DNA from: Phycisphaerales bacterium AB-hyl4
GTDB taxonomy: Bacteria; Planctomycetota; Phycisphaerae; Phycisphaerales; Phycisphaeraceae
Length of the DNA stretch: 64,000 nt
Direction: 5' to 3'
Assembly (NCBI GenBank): GCA_041821185.1
Contig: JBGUBD010000010.1
Coordinates: 1 to 64,000 of the forward strand
The translations under genes and the position numbers were made by a program. Shown here one piece after another: positions 43,772-53,046 of the stretch. Below the pieces are notes generated by a model that worked only from the letters and a program-made list of their open reading frames with translations, made no database searches and was not told where the DNA came from. Position 1 is the stretch's first letter. Each line of letters starts with the position of its first letter.

Positions 43772-44752
43772 CTACGCTGAGGCGTTGTGGCGGGCTTTGA
43801 GTTCGTCGGCGTATTCGAGGATCGCTTCGTGCGTGGTGTACGCCGGCTCCCAGTCGAGGCCTTCCTTGGTTGCGCTGAGGTCGGCGCAGGTGTAGTCCTG
43901 GTAGAAGCTGTAGGGGTTTTGGAAATAGTCGGGCTCGTAGCTTGTGCCCAGTGCTTCGTTCAGTGAGGCGACGATCTGGTTGAAGCTGGTGGCAGTGCCC
44001 GTGCCGACGTTGTAGATGCCGCTGACCGCGCCGGCTTCAGCGCCGGCGAGGGTGCACTCGACAACGTCTTTGACGTAGACGTGGTCGCGGGCCTGTTCGC
44101 CGTCGTGGAAGATGCGCGGCCGATCGCCTGCGAGCATTTTCTGCGCGAGCTGGTAGATCATGCTGGCCATGTGTTTTTTGTGGCTTTCGCCGGGGCCGAA
44201 GACGTTGAAGTAGCGTAGGCCGACGATGTGAGCGCCGGGGTAGTCGCCCATGGTTTGTCGGGCGAGGTTTTCCATGAGCCACTTGGAGAAGCCGTAGACG
44301 TTGGCGGGTTGGCCGGCGTCGTTGAGGTGGAAGGGTCGGCGGGCCCGGGTCGCGCCGTTGGCGGTCGTGCCGTAGGTCGCGGCGCTGGAGGCCCAGACGA
44401 GCTTGATCTGCATCTCGGCGGCGAGGCTGAGCAGGACGCCGAAGGGCTCGACGTTGTGGGCGATCATCTGCGCCTGGTCGGTGACGGTGGTGTCGGTGAT
44501 GGAGGCTTCGTGGAAGATGACGGTGGGCTGGAAGTCTTCGACCAGGCCGCCGAGGTCGAGCTCATGCAAGGGGCGGGCGATGACTTCACCGCGATAGCTG
44601 AAGCCCTGTCCATGCTCGTCGGCAAGGTTGGCGAAGCTGCCGGAGCGGAAGTCGTCGACGACGAGCAACTCGGCGTCGGGCTGGGTGGATTGGAGCTGGC
44701 GGACGAGGTTTGAGCCGACGAAGCCGGCGCCGCCGGTGATGAGGATGTTCAT
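43772..44752 (-). CDS. hldD: ADP-glyceromanno-heptose 6-epimerase-like NAD-dependent epimerase
   Basis: An extended-SDR sugar-nucleotide epimerase of 326 residues. Seen: NAD motif TGGAGFVGSNL, Ser/Ala in WASSAATYG, the YGFSK pair, and NVFGPGESHKKHMASMIYQL. The HKxxMAS segment is typical of HldD (RfaD), which makes the L-glycero heptose of lipopolysaccharide core. The ATG at 44752 begins MNILITGG. An upstream extension of 20 codons is repeat-derived (SKPETRNAKL). Divergent from nrdR across a GAAACTCGAAAC repeat. Confidence 0.85.
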   Translation of the reverse strand: MNILITGGAGFVGSNLVRQLQSTQPDAELLVVDDFRSGSFANLADEHGQGFSYRGEVIARPLHELDLGGLVEDFQPTVIFHEASITDTTVTDQAQMIAHNVEPFGVLLSLAAEMQIKLVWASSAATYGTTANGATRARRPFHLNDAGQPANVYGFSKWLMENLARQTMGDYPGAHIVGLRYFNVFGPGESHKKHMASMIYQLAQKMLAGDRPRIFHDGEQARDHVYVKDVVECTLAGAEAGAVSGIYNVGTGTATSFNQIVASLNEALGTSYEPDYFQNPYSFYQDYTCADLSATKEGLDWEPAYTTHEAILEYADELKARHNASA

Positions 44753-44760
44753 GGGTATCA

Positions 44761-44796
44761 GTTTCGCGTTTCGAGTTTCTGGTTTCGAGTTTAGGG
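44761..44796. repeat. GAAACTCGAAAC repeat between hldD and nrdR
   Basis: Read on the minus strand: AAACTCGAAACCAGAAACTCGAAACGCGAAAC. It lies in the divergent promoter region and is bounded by GGTATC (about 44755) and GATACC (about 44811) as short inverted ends. Related copies: 21888, 31256, 53547. Confidence 0.8.
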
Positions 44797-44856
44797 GATC
44801 AGGATACCGCATGATGGGCGGCGGGTGGAAACTGGGTTTATACTGGCGTCACCGTT

Positions 44857-45351
44857 ATGCGATGCCCTTACTGTGGTGAAAACGACGACAAGGTGATCGA
44901 CTCCCGCGCGGCCGAGGAGGGGCGGGCGATCCGTCGGCGTCGGCGCTGCCTCAAGTGCGAAAAGCGGTTCACCACGTACGAACATATCGAAGCGCTGCGG
45001 CGGATGTGGGTGATCAAAAAGGACGGCACGCGTGTGCCTTACGATCGGCAGAAGCTGCTCGTGGGCCTCGAACGGGCCTGCTACAAACGGCCCGTGCCGG
45101 TCGAGCAGCTCACGCAAGCTGTCGACGATGTGGAGGAGGAGCTGTTCCGCCGACGCGAGTCGGAGGTGGACGCGGTGGACATCGGCCACATGCTGGCCGA
45201 GCGGCTGAAGAAGATCGACCAGGTCGCGTACGTGCGTTTCGCCAGTGTTTACAAGCAGTTCCGCGACCTCGAAGACCTGATCGACGAAGTCCGCGAGGTG
45301 ATCGAGTCTTCCGACCCCGGGCAGCCGCCGAACCAGGGCAAGCTGTTCTGA
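44857..45351 (+). CDS. nrdR: Transcriptional repressor NrdR
   Basis: Represses ribonucleotide reductase genes in response to nucleotide status. The 164-residue product has the zinc ribbon (Cys3, Cys6, Cys31, Cys34: MRCPYCGE and RRCLKCEKRF) and the ATP-cone domain (VIKKDGTRVPYDRQKLLVGL; ERACYKRPVPVEQLTQ), ending in the family-typical FASVYKQFRDLEDLIDEV. No nrd gene is in the window. I did not find a confident NrdR box near the gene. Confidence 0.97.
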   Translation: MRCPYCGENDDKVIDSRAAEEGRAIRRRRRCLKCEKRFTTYEHIEALRRMWVIKKDGTRVPYDRQKLLVGLERACYKRPVPVEQLTQAVDDVEEELFRRRESEVDAVDIGHMLAERLKKIDQVAYVRFASVYKQFRDLEDLIDEVREVIESSDPGQPPNQGKLF

Positions 45352-45580
45352 ATCATGTCTGACGAGTCGGCAAGAATTGGCAATCCGCATTCTCGGGCCT
45401 TTTTACCAATTACTCTGTCAAGTCTTAGAAAAAACACTCGCATTTCGGCGGGCGAGGTGTTAGCTTGAAAGGCGTTGGCCATTGTGATCTCGGATCGACA
45501 CGCGTTCTGCATCGTCGGCCGACCACGCGCGTCGCGGGTCGGCCAAAACTCATGTCACCCGCTGCCAAGGAGTCGTCCCT

Positions 45581-46018
45581 ATGCCCACTGCCCGAGAAGT
45601 GCTGAAAAACAAAGGCTCGCACGTGTTCAGCATCGGCCCGCAGGCGACCGCGCACGAGGCCGCGCTGCTGATGAACGAACACAAGATCGGCTGCCTCGTC
45701 GTGCTCGACGGCGGCTGTATTGTCGGCATCTTCACGGAACGCGACATGCTCCGCCGTGTCGTTGCGCGTCGGCTGGACCCGGCCGACGCATTGGTCGGCG
45801 ATGTGATGACGCGCGAAGTGGTCTGCTGTCAGCCGGACGCGACCCTCGACGACGCGCGAAGCGTCATCATGCATCGACGCATCCGGCATTTGCCTGTCGT
45901 CGACGATCGCGGACGGCTGAATGGCCTGATCTCCATCGGCGACCTCAACGCCTGGCAGATCACCGGACAGGAAATCGAAATCCAGTATCTGCACGAATAC
46001 ATCCACGGCCGGGTGTGA
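45581..46018 (+). CDS. Tandem CBS-domain protein
   Basis: A 145-residue protein made of two CBS domains (VFSIGPQATAHEAALLMNEH, VVLDGGCIVGIFTERDMLRR; VVCCQPDATLDDARSVIMHR, LPVVDDRGRLNGLISIGDL). Such stand-alone pairs bind adenosine nucleotides and regulate partner enzymes, but no partner is evident here. AAGGAG ten bases before the ATG supports the start. The 229-bp gap before it has an AT-rich patch near 45415-45430 that may be its promoter. Confidence 0.92.
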   Translation: MPTAREVLKNKGSHVFSIGPQATAHEAALLMNEHKIGCLVVLDGGCIVGIFTERDMLRRVVARRLDPADALVGDVMTREVVCCQPDATLDDARSVIMHRRIRHLPVVDDRGRLNGLISIGDLNAWQITGQEIEIQYLHEYIHGRV

Positions 46019-46061
46019 TCGCACGCACCACACCGCCGACCGCTGGAAGAGCAGGGGCAGC

Positions 46062-46090
46062 GAAGCCCACGGATTCAATCCGTGGGCTTC
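46062..46090. repeat. GAAGCCCACGG..CCGTGGGCTTC hairpin, copy 5
   Basis: Arms GAAGCCCACGGATT and AATCCGTGGGCTTC are perfect 14-base complements around one C. It lies between the CBS protein and the FkbM gene, which converge, so it may end both transcripts. Confidence 0.85.
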
Positions 46091-46108
46091 ATGCTTTTGG
46101 ACGATCAA

Positions 46109-47035
46109 CTATTTCTTCAACGATTCCACCCATTGCCAGAACGCCTCCGCGCTCGGCTGCGGCAGGAAAACCACGTCATACTGAAAGTCCGGCAGCGGCG
46201 CGTCCAACGGCCGAAGGCGCGGCACGGTCCGGATTCGCGAATGGGCTGTGATGAGGTAGGGATATAGCTGCCGCGCCCGCATCTGCTCGAACAACGTCGC
46301 TGCGGAGCCCTCGGCCCGCCGCAGCCAGGCATCGGTGATCTCCACCTGCACCACCACGCCGCCGGGCGAGCGCAGCAGTTGATCGAAGCCTTGCAACACG
46401 CGCTGCTCCAGCCCTTCCACATCCACCTTCAGGTACGTCGGCCGATCGCTTGGCTCGATCAGCGTGTCGCCGCGCACGACCGGCACGCGATGCTCCGTCG
46501 CCGCCGTGCCGACTCTCAGCAGGGACGCTCCGCCGATGTTCGAGCCGCGCTGATACAGCGATGCCTCGCCGGCCTGGTCGGACACGGCCACGTCGTGGAC
46601 GGTCACATTCGCAAATCGGTTGAGCGCGATGTTGCGTTCGAGCAGCTCGCGCGACTCGGGGTTGGGCTCGATGCAGATCACCTCATTGACCAGCGGCGCG
46701 GCGAGCGTGGTGTACTTGCCCACGTTTGCCCCGACATCGACAAACCGCCACCGGGGTGCGACCACCTGGCGGACGAAGCGGGTGAGGATGACCTCGTATT
46801 CGCCGGTGAAATAGACCCAGCGGTCGGCGGCGTGGCGGAGATCGCAGTAGATTCGCGTGCCGCCGCGCATGCGTGACGGCCGAACGCCGAACCGCTCCCA
46901 TGTCAGGTCATGGCCCGGCCGAGGGTTGAACCGGTGGAACAGATACCACTTGCCGCGGTCCAGCAGCGGATTTCGCAGAAACGGACGCAGGCCGTAGAGC
47001 AACGCATACTGGGCCAGTGGACTGGTGAGCCTCAT
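46109..47035 (-). CDS. FkbM-family SAM-dependent methyltransferase
   Basis: A 308-residue methyltransferase, probably of a sugar or polysaccharide hydroxyl group. SAM motif I is FVDVGANVGKYTTLAA, followed by CIEPNPESRELLERN and the FkbM-typical LKVDVEGLEQRVLQGF. The start at 47035 (MRLTSPLAQ) is favoured because GGAGG lies four to five bases upstream; an ATG at 47050 would add five residues. No glycosyltransferases are adjacent. It is divergent from acsA over a 414-bp region. Confidence 0.85.
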   Translation of the reverse strand: MRLTSPLAQYALLYGLRPFLRNPLLDRGKWYLFHRFNPRPGHDLTWERFGVRPSRMRGGTRIYCDLRHAADRWVYFTGEYEVILTRFVRQVVAPRWRFVDVGANVGKYTTLAAPLVNEVICIEPNPESRELLERNIALNRFANVTVHDVAVSDQAGEASLYQRGSNIGGASLLRVGTAATEHRVPVVRGDTLIEPSDRPTYLKVDVEGLEQRVLQGFDQLLRSPGGVVVQVEITDAWLRRAEGSAATLFEQMRARQLYPYLITAHSRIRTVPRLRPLDAPLPDFQYDVVFLPQPSAEAFWQWVESLKK

Positions 47036-47205
47036 CCGGACCTCCGTCATGTCGCCCACGCAGCGTCGCAGCCCGCAGGCGGACGCACGGCCGGATCTTA
47101 GCGCGCCGACCGCATGGGCAAGTAGCAATCGATGGCGAGATGTTGTTCTTCTGGCCGAGCCCGGCACGCTGATGTTGCTGACGGCGGGCGGGGAAACGGC
47201 TGAGC

Positions 47206-47269
47206 GTAGGGCAGGGCTTGCCCTGCCACCGTCCTCGTCGCTGCTGCGGCTGGGCAAGCCCTGCCCTGC
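47206..47269. repeat. GCAGGGCTTGCCC..GGGCAAGCCCTGC inverted repeat
   Basis: Arms GTAGGGCAGGGCTTGCCC and GGGCAAGCCCTGCCCTGC pair with one mismatch over 18 bases; each arm has an inner palindrome. It lies in the 414-bp gap between the divergent FkbM and acsA genes. The rest of that gap holds no gene that I can support, and I could not place a promoter with confidence. Confidence 0.75.
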
Positions 47270-47449
47270 GGGGGACAACTGCCTCTCAGTTTGACCGGGG
47301 CAGAGGCGAGGCCGGGCGAACAAGATGCGCCCCACCCCTTGCTGCTGCCCGGCGGTGGTCGTAAGCTACCGGTGATGCGTCCGCGGTCGCGTGGCGCTTG
47401 TTTTTCTGGTGATGCGCATTCGATGCTCAGATGCTTTAGGGAGGCCTGC

Positions 47450-49447
47450 ATGTCCGAAGGTAAATCGACAACCGGTGGTGGCGCGGTGGAGTCCGTTCAA
47501 CAGGAGACGCGGAAGTTTCCGCCGCCGGCAGGCTTTGCCAGCGGAGCGCACATCAACTCGATGGAACAGTACGAGCAGATGCACCGCGAATCGCTGGAAG
47601 ACCCGGACAAGTTCTGGGGCGAAAAGGCAGCGGAACTGCACTGGTTCAAGAAGTGGTCGCGCGTGCTGGAGTGGAACCTGCCGGACGCGAAATGGTTCAT
47701 CGGCGGCAAGCTCAACGCCTGCTACAACTGCGTTGACCGCCAGGTCGACGCCGGCCAGGGCGACAAGACCGCGATCGTCTGGGAAGGCGAGCCGATCGAA
47801 AATGGTCAGCCGGAGGTTCGCAACCTCACCTACAACGATCTGAAGCGCGAGACGAGCAAGTTCGCCAACGTGCTCAAGTCGCTTGGCGTGAAAAAGGGCG
47901 ATCGCGTCACCCTGTACATGCCCATGGTGCCGGAACTGGCGATTGCCATGCTCGCGTGCGCCCGCGTCGGTGCAGCGCACTCGATCATCTTCGGCGGGTT
48001 CAGCGCCTCGGCCATCAAGGACCGCGTTGAGGACGCGCACAGCAAGGTCATCATCACCGCCGACGGCGGCTGGCGTCGCGGCAAGATCGTGCCCCTGAAG
48101 CAGAACGTCGACGATGCGCTTGAAATGACCGACGTGGTCGAAAACGTCGTCACGCTCAAGCGAACCGACAACGAAGTCGCCATGAAGGCCGGCCGAGACC
48201 AGTGGTGGCATGAACTGATGGACGGCGCGAGCGACGACTGCCCCTGTGAAGAAATGGACAGCGAAGACCTGCTGTTCATCCTTTACACCTCGGGCACGAC
48301 GGGTAAGCCTAAGGGCATCATGCACACCACCGGCGGGTACATGGTCTACACGTATCTGACGAGCAAGTACGTGTTCGACCTGCATCCGGAAAATGAAGAT
48401 GAGCTGTACTGGTGCACCGCGGACATTGGTTGGATCACCGGGCACAGCTACATCATCTACGGCATCCTGCCCAACGCCGTGCCGACGCTGATGTACGAAG
48501 GCGGGCCGAACTTCCCTGCGGAAGACCGCTTCTGGGACATCGTCGAACGGCATAAGGTGACGAAGTTTTACACGGCTCCGACAGCGATTCGCGCGTTTAT
48601 GAAATGGGGCGAAGAGCATGTGAAGAAGCACGACCTGTCGAGCCTGCAACTGCTGGGCACGGTGGGCGAGCCAATCAACCCCGAAGCGTGGATGTGGTAT
48701 CACCGCATGATCGGCAGCGAGCGCTGCCCGATTGTCGATACCTGGTGGCAGACGGAAACGGGCGGTCACATGCTTACGCCGCTGCCGGGCGCGACGACGG
48801 CGGTGCCGGGGTCGGCGACGCGGCCGTTCTTCGGCGCGGACGTGGCAGTGGTGGAGAAAGATGGCACGGAAGTGGGCCCGAACGAAAGCGGGCTGCTGGT
48901 GATCCGCAAGCCCTGGCCGAGCATGTTGCGGGGGATCTACGGCGATCGGCAGCGGTTTATCGACACGTACTGGTCGGAAATCGAAGGCTTCTACTTCGCG
49001 GGCGACGGCGCGCGGAAAGATGGCGATGGCAACATCTGGGTGACCGGCCGAGTGGACGACGTGATCAACGTCTCCGGCCATCGGCTCGGGACGGCCGAGG
49101 TCGAGTCGGCGCTCGTGTCTCACCCCTCGGTCGCGGAGGCGGCGGTGGTGGGCATCCCGCACGAGATCAAGGGCACGGGCATCGCTGCGTTCGTGACGCT
49201 CAAGGGCGGGCAGGAGCCCACCGACGCGTTGAAGAAGGAGCTGATTGCCCACGTAGGCAAAGAGATCGGCGCGATCGCCAAGCCCGACCAGCTGCGCTTC
49301 GCCGAGGGCGTGCCGAAGACCCGCAGCGGCAAGATCATGCGACGTCTGCTGCGCGAGTTGGCGACCAGCGGCGAAGTGAAGGGCGACACGACCACGCTTG
49401 AAGACTTTAACGTCATCGCGAAGCTCAAGGGCAAAGACGAAGGGTAA
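47450..49447 (+). CDS. acsA: Acetyl-CoA synthetase
   Basis: Activates acetate to acetyl-CoA through acetyl-AMP. The 665-residue product has the AMP-binding core [19 protein letters not shown] (about 279), [30 protein letters not shown] and the hinge [18 protein letters not shown]. The acetylation-site lysine used for regulation in related enzymes is present (Lys628 in [14 protein letters not shown]). The ATG at 47450 has GGGAGG five bases upstream; the frame extends to 47291, but without a good start signal. The gene stands alone; no acetate permease is near. Confidence 0.96.
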   Translation: MSEGKSTTGGGAVESVQQETRKFPPPAGFASGAHINSMEQYEQMHRESLEDPDKFWGEKAAELHWFKKWSRVLEWNLPDAKWFIGGKLNACYNCVDRQVDAGQGDKTAIVWEGEPIENGQPEVRNLTYNDLKRETSKFANVLKSLGVKKGDRVTLYMPMVPELAIAMLACARVGAAHSIIFGGFSASAIKDRVEDAHSKVIITADGGWRRGKIVPLKQNVDDALEMTDVVENVVTLKRTDNEVAMKAGRDQWWHELMDGASDDCPCEEMDSEDLLFILYTSGTTGKPKGIMHTTGGYMVYTYLTSKYVFDLHPENEDELYWCTADIGWITGHSYIIYGILPNAVPTLMYEGGPNFPAEDRFWDIVERHKVTKFYTAPTAIRAFMKWGEEHVKKHDLSSLQLLGTVGEPINPEAWMWYHRMIGSERCPIVDTWWQTETGGHMLTPLPGATTAVPGSATRPFFGADVAVVEKDGTEVGPNESGLLVIRKPWPSMLRGIYGDRQRFIDTYWSEIEGFYFAGDGARKDGDGNIWVTGRVDDVINVSGHRLGTAEVESALVSHPSVAEAAVVGIPHEIKGTGIAAFVTLKGGQEPTDALKKELIAHVGKEIGAIAKPDQLRFAEGVPKTRSGKIMRRLLRELATSGEVKGDTTTLEDFNVIAKLKGKDEG

Positions 49448-49517
49448 GACGGGGGCGACTCCCCGGAACGCTCGGAGTTGATGGCCACGCGCGTTACAAT
49501 CGCCTTTCGGAGGCGAC

Positions 49518-50306
49518 ATGCGCGGCAAATGTGGCTTCACCCTGATCGAGCTGCTGGTGGTGATCACGATCATTGCCGTGCTCATCGCGATTTTGTTGCC
49601 CGTGTTGCAATCCGCGCGCGACGCGGCGATGCGGCTGCAGAACGGCGTGCACCTGCGCACGATCCACCAGGCCATGGTCGTCTTCTCTCAGGACCACGAT
49701 GGCTGGTACCCCGGCTTCGATGGGCGGCAGTTCACCGACAGTGAAGACATCCCGTCGGTCAATCCGCCGACGCCGCCCGTGCCGCCGCTGCATGGGTCGA
49801 CGGCCGAGGCGCGATTCGCCCTGCTGGTGGACCGGCATTACTTTGGCACGCCCTACCTGTTGAGCCCGTTCGACGCGCGCGGCCGAGTGTGGGTGCCCAA
49901 CGGCGACCAGGCGCTTGGCCCGGGCAGTTACTCGTACTCCATTTTGATGATCAACGACACACCCTCGCGCGAGCCGACGGGCAGTGCCGCCCGGCGGGGC
50001 GAGTGGCGGCCGGAGATGGGCGGCGAGAGCCCCGTGCTCGCCGATCGGCTGGATGAAGGCAGCGAGATCAACGACCCCGGCACGTGGCAGAGCATCCACA
50101 CGGCCACCCCCGGCGACTGGCGCGGCCACGTGGTGTGGAACGACAATCACCTGACGTTCGAGACCAGCCCCATCCTCCGCCGAACGCGCTTCGGCGATGC
50201 GATCAACGCGAACGACAACCTCTTCATCCGGCAGCAAGGCGGCGGGATGGACGTGGATACGAACGCGAAGATGGTCGTGCAGGGTGCGGACGACCCGCTG
50301 CCATGA
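49518..50306 (+). CDS. Type II secretion pseudopilin-like protein (planctomycete prepilin-type)
   Basis: The N-terminus [27 protein letters not shown] is a prepilin cleavage signal with Glu at +5. The rest ([40 protein letters not shown]) fits the H-x9-DG/DUF1559-like class common in planctomycetes. The product has 262 residues. GGAGG lies seven bases upstream. It follows acsA by 70 bp on the same strand, but no functional link is apparent. Confidence 0.85.
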   Translation: MRGKCGFTLIELLVVITIIAVLIAILLPVLQSARDAAMRLQNGVHLRTIHQAMVVFSQDHDGWYPGFDGRQFTDSEDIPSVNPPTPPVPPLHGSTAEARFALLVDRHYFGTPYLLSPFDARGRVWVPNGDQALGPGSYSYSILMINDTPSREPTGSAARRGEWRPEMGGESPVLADRLDEGSEINDPGTWQSIHTATPGDWRGHVVWNDNHLTFETSPILRRTRFGDAINANDNLFIRQQGGGMDVDTNAKMVVQGADDPLP

Positions 50307-50449
50307 AGCAGCCTGATCGATGACCGATGACGGGAATTTGCGGTCTGGTGAAAACTTCAGACGGCTGGGGAAAAGGCCGATAACATACTGCGGAATACCC
50401 CGGCTATGGTTAGCGGGGATGATCTTATGGCCAAGCTGGAGTTGAGCCG

Positions 50450-50746
50450 ATGGGCAGTTTGACGTCGGGATTGTCGAGCGTGGATCCGAATGTGTGGATG
50501 GTGTCGCTGCCGGTGGTGGTGGCGTTGGTGGCGGTGGCGATGCAGCCTGCGGAGTCGACGCTGCGGCGATGGGGTCGGGAGTTGCTGCGCGCCGACGCGA
50601 TGGCGTGGGGCATGGTGTCGGGACAGATGGCGGAGGACAAGGCGGGTTGGCCGACGTGGCGGTCGGGGCTGCTGTGTGCGGCGACGACGGCGCTGACGAT
50701 CGCCACGCTGCTGAGCATGGCCCGCTATGCCGGGCTGTTGGGGTGA
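50450..50746 (+). CDS. Small two-helix membrane protein of unknown function
   Basis: A 98-residue product with two likely membrane helices (WMVSLPVVVALVAVAM at about 16-31 and LLCAATTALTIATLLSMARY at about 74-93). A basic amphipathic stretch lies between them (ESTLRRWGRELLRADAMAW). GGAG eight bases before the ATG supports translation. I do not recognise a family. Its stop codon is 50 bp from the stop of the convergent PTS IIA gene. Confidence 0.6.
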   Translation: MGSLTSGLSSVDPNVWMVSLPVVVALVAVAMQPAESTLRRWGRELLRADAMAWGMVSGQMAEDKAGWPTWRSGLLCAATTALTIATLLSMARYAGLLG

Positions 50747-50798
50747 TTTCTTTTTGCTGCGAGGTCGAGCCGAAGCGTGGGCGTCGGCAGGCGTCGGT

Positions 50799-51266
50799 TT
50801 ACACCGCGGCCTTGGCTTCGTGATCGACGATGAGCTGGTAGGCCTGTTCGCCCGTCTCGGCCGCCTTCAGGGCGCTGCGGAACGCGTCGTCGGTGAGCAT
50901 TCGGCTGATGCGCGCCAGCGCCTGGATGTGCGGGCCTGTCTGGTCCTGCGGCGAAACGAGCAACAAGATCAGATCGACCGGCTTGCCGTCGATGGCTTTG
51001 AACTCCAGCGGCTCGGCGGTTCGGGCGATGGCCATGCAGAGCTCGCCCACGCCGGCGCTCTTGCCGTGCGGAATGGCGATCCCGTGCCCGATGCCGGTGG
51101 TGCGCGTGGTCTCGCGCTGCCAGACCGCGTTCTTCAACTCGTCGGCATCGGAAATGCCGCGCGTCTCGGCCAGCAGATCGACGAGCGCATTGATCGCCGC
51201 CTGCTTGTTCGCCGCCACCAGCGGCACCTTCACGCAATCGGGATGGAGAATGTCGGTCAATCGCAT
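50799..51266 (-). CDS. PTS system EIIA component, nitrogen/fructose type (PtsN-like)
   Basis: A phosphocarrier of 155 residues related to EIIA-Ntr and EIIA-Fru. The phosphorylated histidine is His67 in HGIAIPHGKS, followed by LEFKAIDGKPVDLILLLVSP and HIQALARISRML, both typical. The ATG at 51266 is chosen because AGGTGG lies seven bases upstream, and the family starts near LTDIL. No EIIB/EIIC gene is adjacent, so a regulatory (Ntr-type) role is more likely than sugar uptake. Confidence 0.88.
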   Translation of the reverse strand: MRLTDILHPDCVKVPLVAANKQAAINALVDLLAETRGISDADELKNAVWQRETTRTTGIGHGIAIPHGKSAGVGELCMAIARTAEPLEFKAIDGKPVDLILLLVSPQDQTGPHIQALARISRMLTDDAFRSALKAAETGEQAYQLIVDHEAKAAV

Positions 51267-51471
51267 CAGCAGGCCACCTGTTCGGCGGAGGCGGACGTGT
51301 CGCCGCACGCCCCGGTAAGAATCTCGCAGAATACCCGTGCACGCTCGGGGATGCAACGCATAGACACCCACAACGGCGTCAAGGGCGTCAACGCCCGCCG
51401 GGGCTATCTCTATTATCGGTCATCGCGACATAAACTTGAAATCATTCGCATTAAAGACCACACTGATCACC

Positions 51472-51831
51472 ATGCTCACCTTCTATGGCTACGCCCGCTG
51501 CTCCACCTGCCGCAACGCCCGCAAATGGCTCGATGACCACAATCAGCCACACACCTTCATCGACATCACCGAAACACCGCCCCCCAAAGAGCTGCTCCTA
51601 CGCATCGCTCGAAGCGGTGCCTACCAGTTGCGCCACCTCTTCAACACCTCCGGCCAGGTCTACCGCGAACTGAACGTCAAGTCCCGCCTGCCCGACATGA
51701 GCGAAGACCAGGCCATCGACCTGCTCGCCAGCCATGGCAAGCTCATCAAGCGCCCCATCGTCGTCAACGCAGCAGGCGACCGTTTCACCGTCGGCTACAA
51801 GGCCGACGTCTTCGAACGCGTCTGGTCGTAG
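51472..51831 (+). CDS. ArsC/Spx-family thioredoxin-fold protein
   Basis: A 119-residue protein with the N-terminal redox motif C10-S-T-C13 (FYGYARCSTCRNARKWL) and family motifs ETPPPKELLLRI, RHLFNTSGQVYREL and LIKRPIVV. These place it in the ArsC/YffB/Spx group. Two cysteines in CxxC are closer to Spx/YffB-like members than to arsenate reductase, where the first Cys is catalytic with three Arg residues. Stand-alone gene; regulation unclear. Confidence 0.85.
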   Translation: MLTFYGYARCSTCRNARKWLDDHNQPHTFIDITETPPPKELLLRIARSGAYQLRHLFNTSGQVYRELNVKSRLPDMSEDQAIDLLASHGKLIKRPIVVNAAGDRFTVGYKADVFERVWS

Positions 51832-51859
51832 CTGCTCGCACCGCAGGCCTCGGCACGAC

Positions 51860-51910
51860 CGGCCGAACGCGCGGGCCGAACGCGCGGGCCAAGGCCCGCG
51901 GCTAAATGAG
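51860..51910. repeat. Dispersed palindromic repeat with CGGCTAAATG tail, copy 3
   Basis: A direct duplication GGCCGAACGCGCG (twice, 51861-51888) leads into the palindrome CGCGGGCC-AA-GGCCCGCG (51883-51900) and then GGCTAAATGAG. It shares the CGGCTAAATG tail with copies at 17271, 59387 and 62835. Confidence 0.75.
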
Positions 51911-52041
51911 TGAGGCGTCGAAGCCGGGTTGTCGTGCTAAGCTTGGCCGGCTGTTCCGTCGATGATCTTCAAGCACGCGCCTATGTCGCCGAGTAATATC
52001 ATCGTCGCATTCAAGGCCACCGCGGAGACGCGCCCACCGCT

Positions 52042-52908
52042 ATGACCATCTTCGAAGCCATCCTGCTGGGCATCGTCCAGGGCGTGTTCATGTTCTTCCC
52101 GGTCAGCTCCACCAGCCACCTCGTGCTGATGCAGCACTGGCTGATCAGCAGCGGCTCGACCATGCCCTCGCCCGACAGCGAAGAGATGATCCTCTTCGAC
52201 CTGGTCGTGCACGTGGGCACGCTGGTATCGATCGTGGTGGTATTTCGCAAAAGCCTTCGCCGATTCCTTGATGATCTCCGCGACGACCTGCAAGCCTGGG
52301 TCCGCGGGGAAGCGAGCCTGAACGACGCGCTGCACCTGCGACTCGCCCTGCTGGGCCTGGTCGCCGTCTTCGTCACCGGCACGGTGGGCCTGGCGTGCAA
52401 GCCGATCTTCGAAGTCGTGTTCGGCCACCCGCTCGCCATCGCCGGCACGCTCACGATCACCGGCGTGCTGCTCTACTTCACCGACAGCGTCGGCCCCCGC
52501 CCGCGCGGGCTCCGGCAGCTGACGCTCTACGTCGCCATCGCCATCGGCCTCGCGCAGGCGTTCGCCCTCGTGCCCGGCTTCTCGCGGTCGGGCCTGACGA
52601 TCGCCATTGCCCTGTACATCGGCCTGAAGCGGCGCTGGGCCGCCGAGTTCAGCTTCTTCATCGCCATCCCCACCATCCTCGCCGCCACGCTTGTCCAGGC
52701 CATGCAGGTCTGGCGCTCCGACACACCGCTGGAGATCGGCTTCGCCCCGCTGTTCACCGGCTTCGTCGTCGCCGCCCTGGTCGGCATCGGAGCGCTGTAC
52801 CTCGTGCTCACGCTGCTCTACCGGGCCCGGTTTCGCTACTTCGCCTACTACGTCTGGTGCCTCGCCGCGATGGTCGCCCTGTTCGGCATCCGCGAATTGC
52901 TCGCCTGA
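52042..52908 (+). CDS. uppP: Undecaprenyl-diphosphate phosphatase (UppP/BacA) family protein, altered motif
   Basis: A polytopic membrane protein of 288 residues. UppP recycles the lipid carrier of peptidoglycan synthesis. The second active-site region is intact (PGFSRSGLTIAIAL with Arg). The first, normally E-G-x-T-E-F-x-P-V/I-S-S-T/S-G-H, reads Q13-G-V-F-M17-F-F-P-V-S-S-T-S-H. The second glutamate, catalytic in E. coli BacA, is Met17, and the Gly before His is Ser. About eight membrane helices are visible. It may work differently or be a paralogue. The ATG at 52042 is the only good start; the ribosome-binding site is weak. Confidence 0.85.
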   Translation: MTIFEAILLGIVQGVFMFFPVSSTSHLVLMQHWLISSGSTMPSPDSEEMILFDLVVHVGTLVSIVVVFRKSLRRFLDDLRDDLQAWVRGEASLNDALHLRLALLGLVAVFVTGTVGLACKPIFEVVFGHPLAIAGTLTITGVLLYFTDSVGPRPRGLRQLTLYVAIAIGLAQAFALVPGFSRSGLTIAIALYIGLKRRWAAEFSFFIAIPTILAATLVQAMQVWRSDTPLEIGFAPLFTGFVVAALVGIGALYLVLTLLYRARFRYFAYYVWCLAAMVALFGIRELLA

Positions 52909-52979
52909 CCCATCTGCCCCCCTGCCACGGCCGACTTGCCCCAAATCTGACTGATTTGGACTGATTCTAAAATGCCGGC

Positions 52980-53008
52980 TTGAAATCGTACCGACTTTGC
53001 CCTATTTT
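52980..53008 (+). promoter_or_regulatory. Probable sigma-70 type promoter of the suf operon
   Basis: TTGAAA (52980-52985) and TATTTT (53003-53008) are separated by 17 bases, in an AT-richer patch just before the regulator gene. Upstream, ACTGATTTGGACTGATTC is a direct repeat of ACTGATT(T/C) that could be an operator; an IscR-type site was not confirmed. Confidence 0.55.
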
Positions 53009-53046
53009 TGTTTGACGGGAAGCCACCCTTACAGAGGACGGTTGCC

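Noticed and set aside
50307..50449. Riboswitch-like leader before the small membrane protein
   Set aside because: Some paired segments are possible, but no known consensus and no terminator were found.
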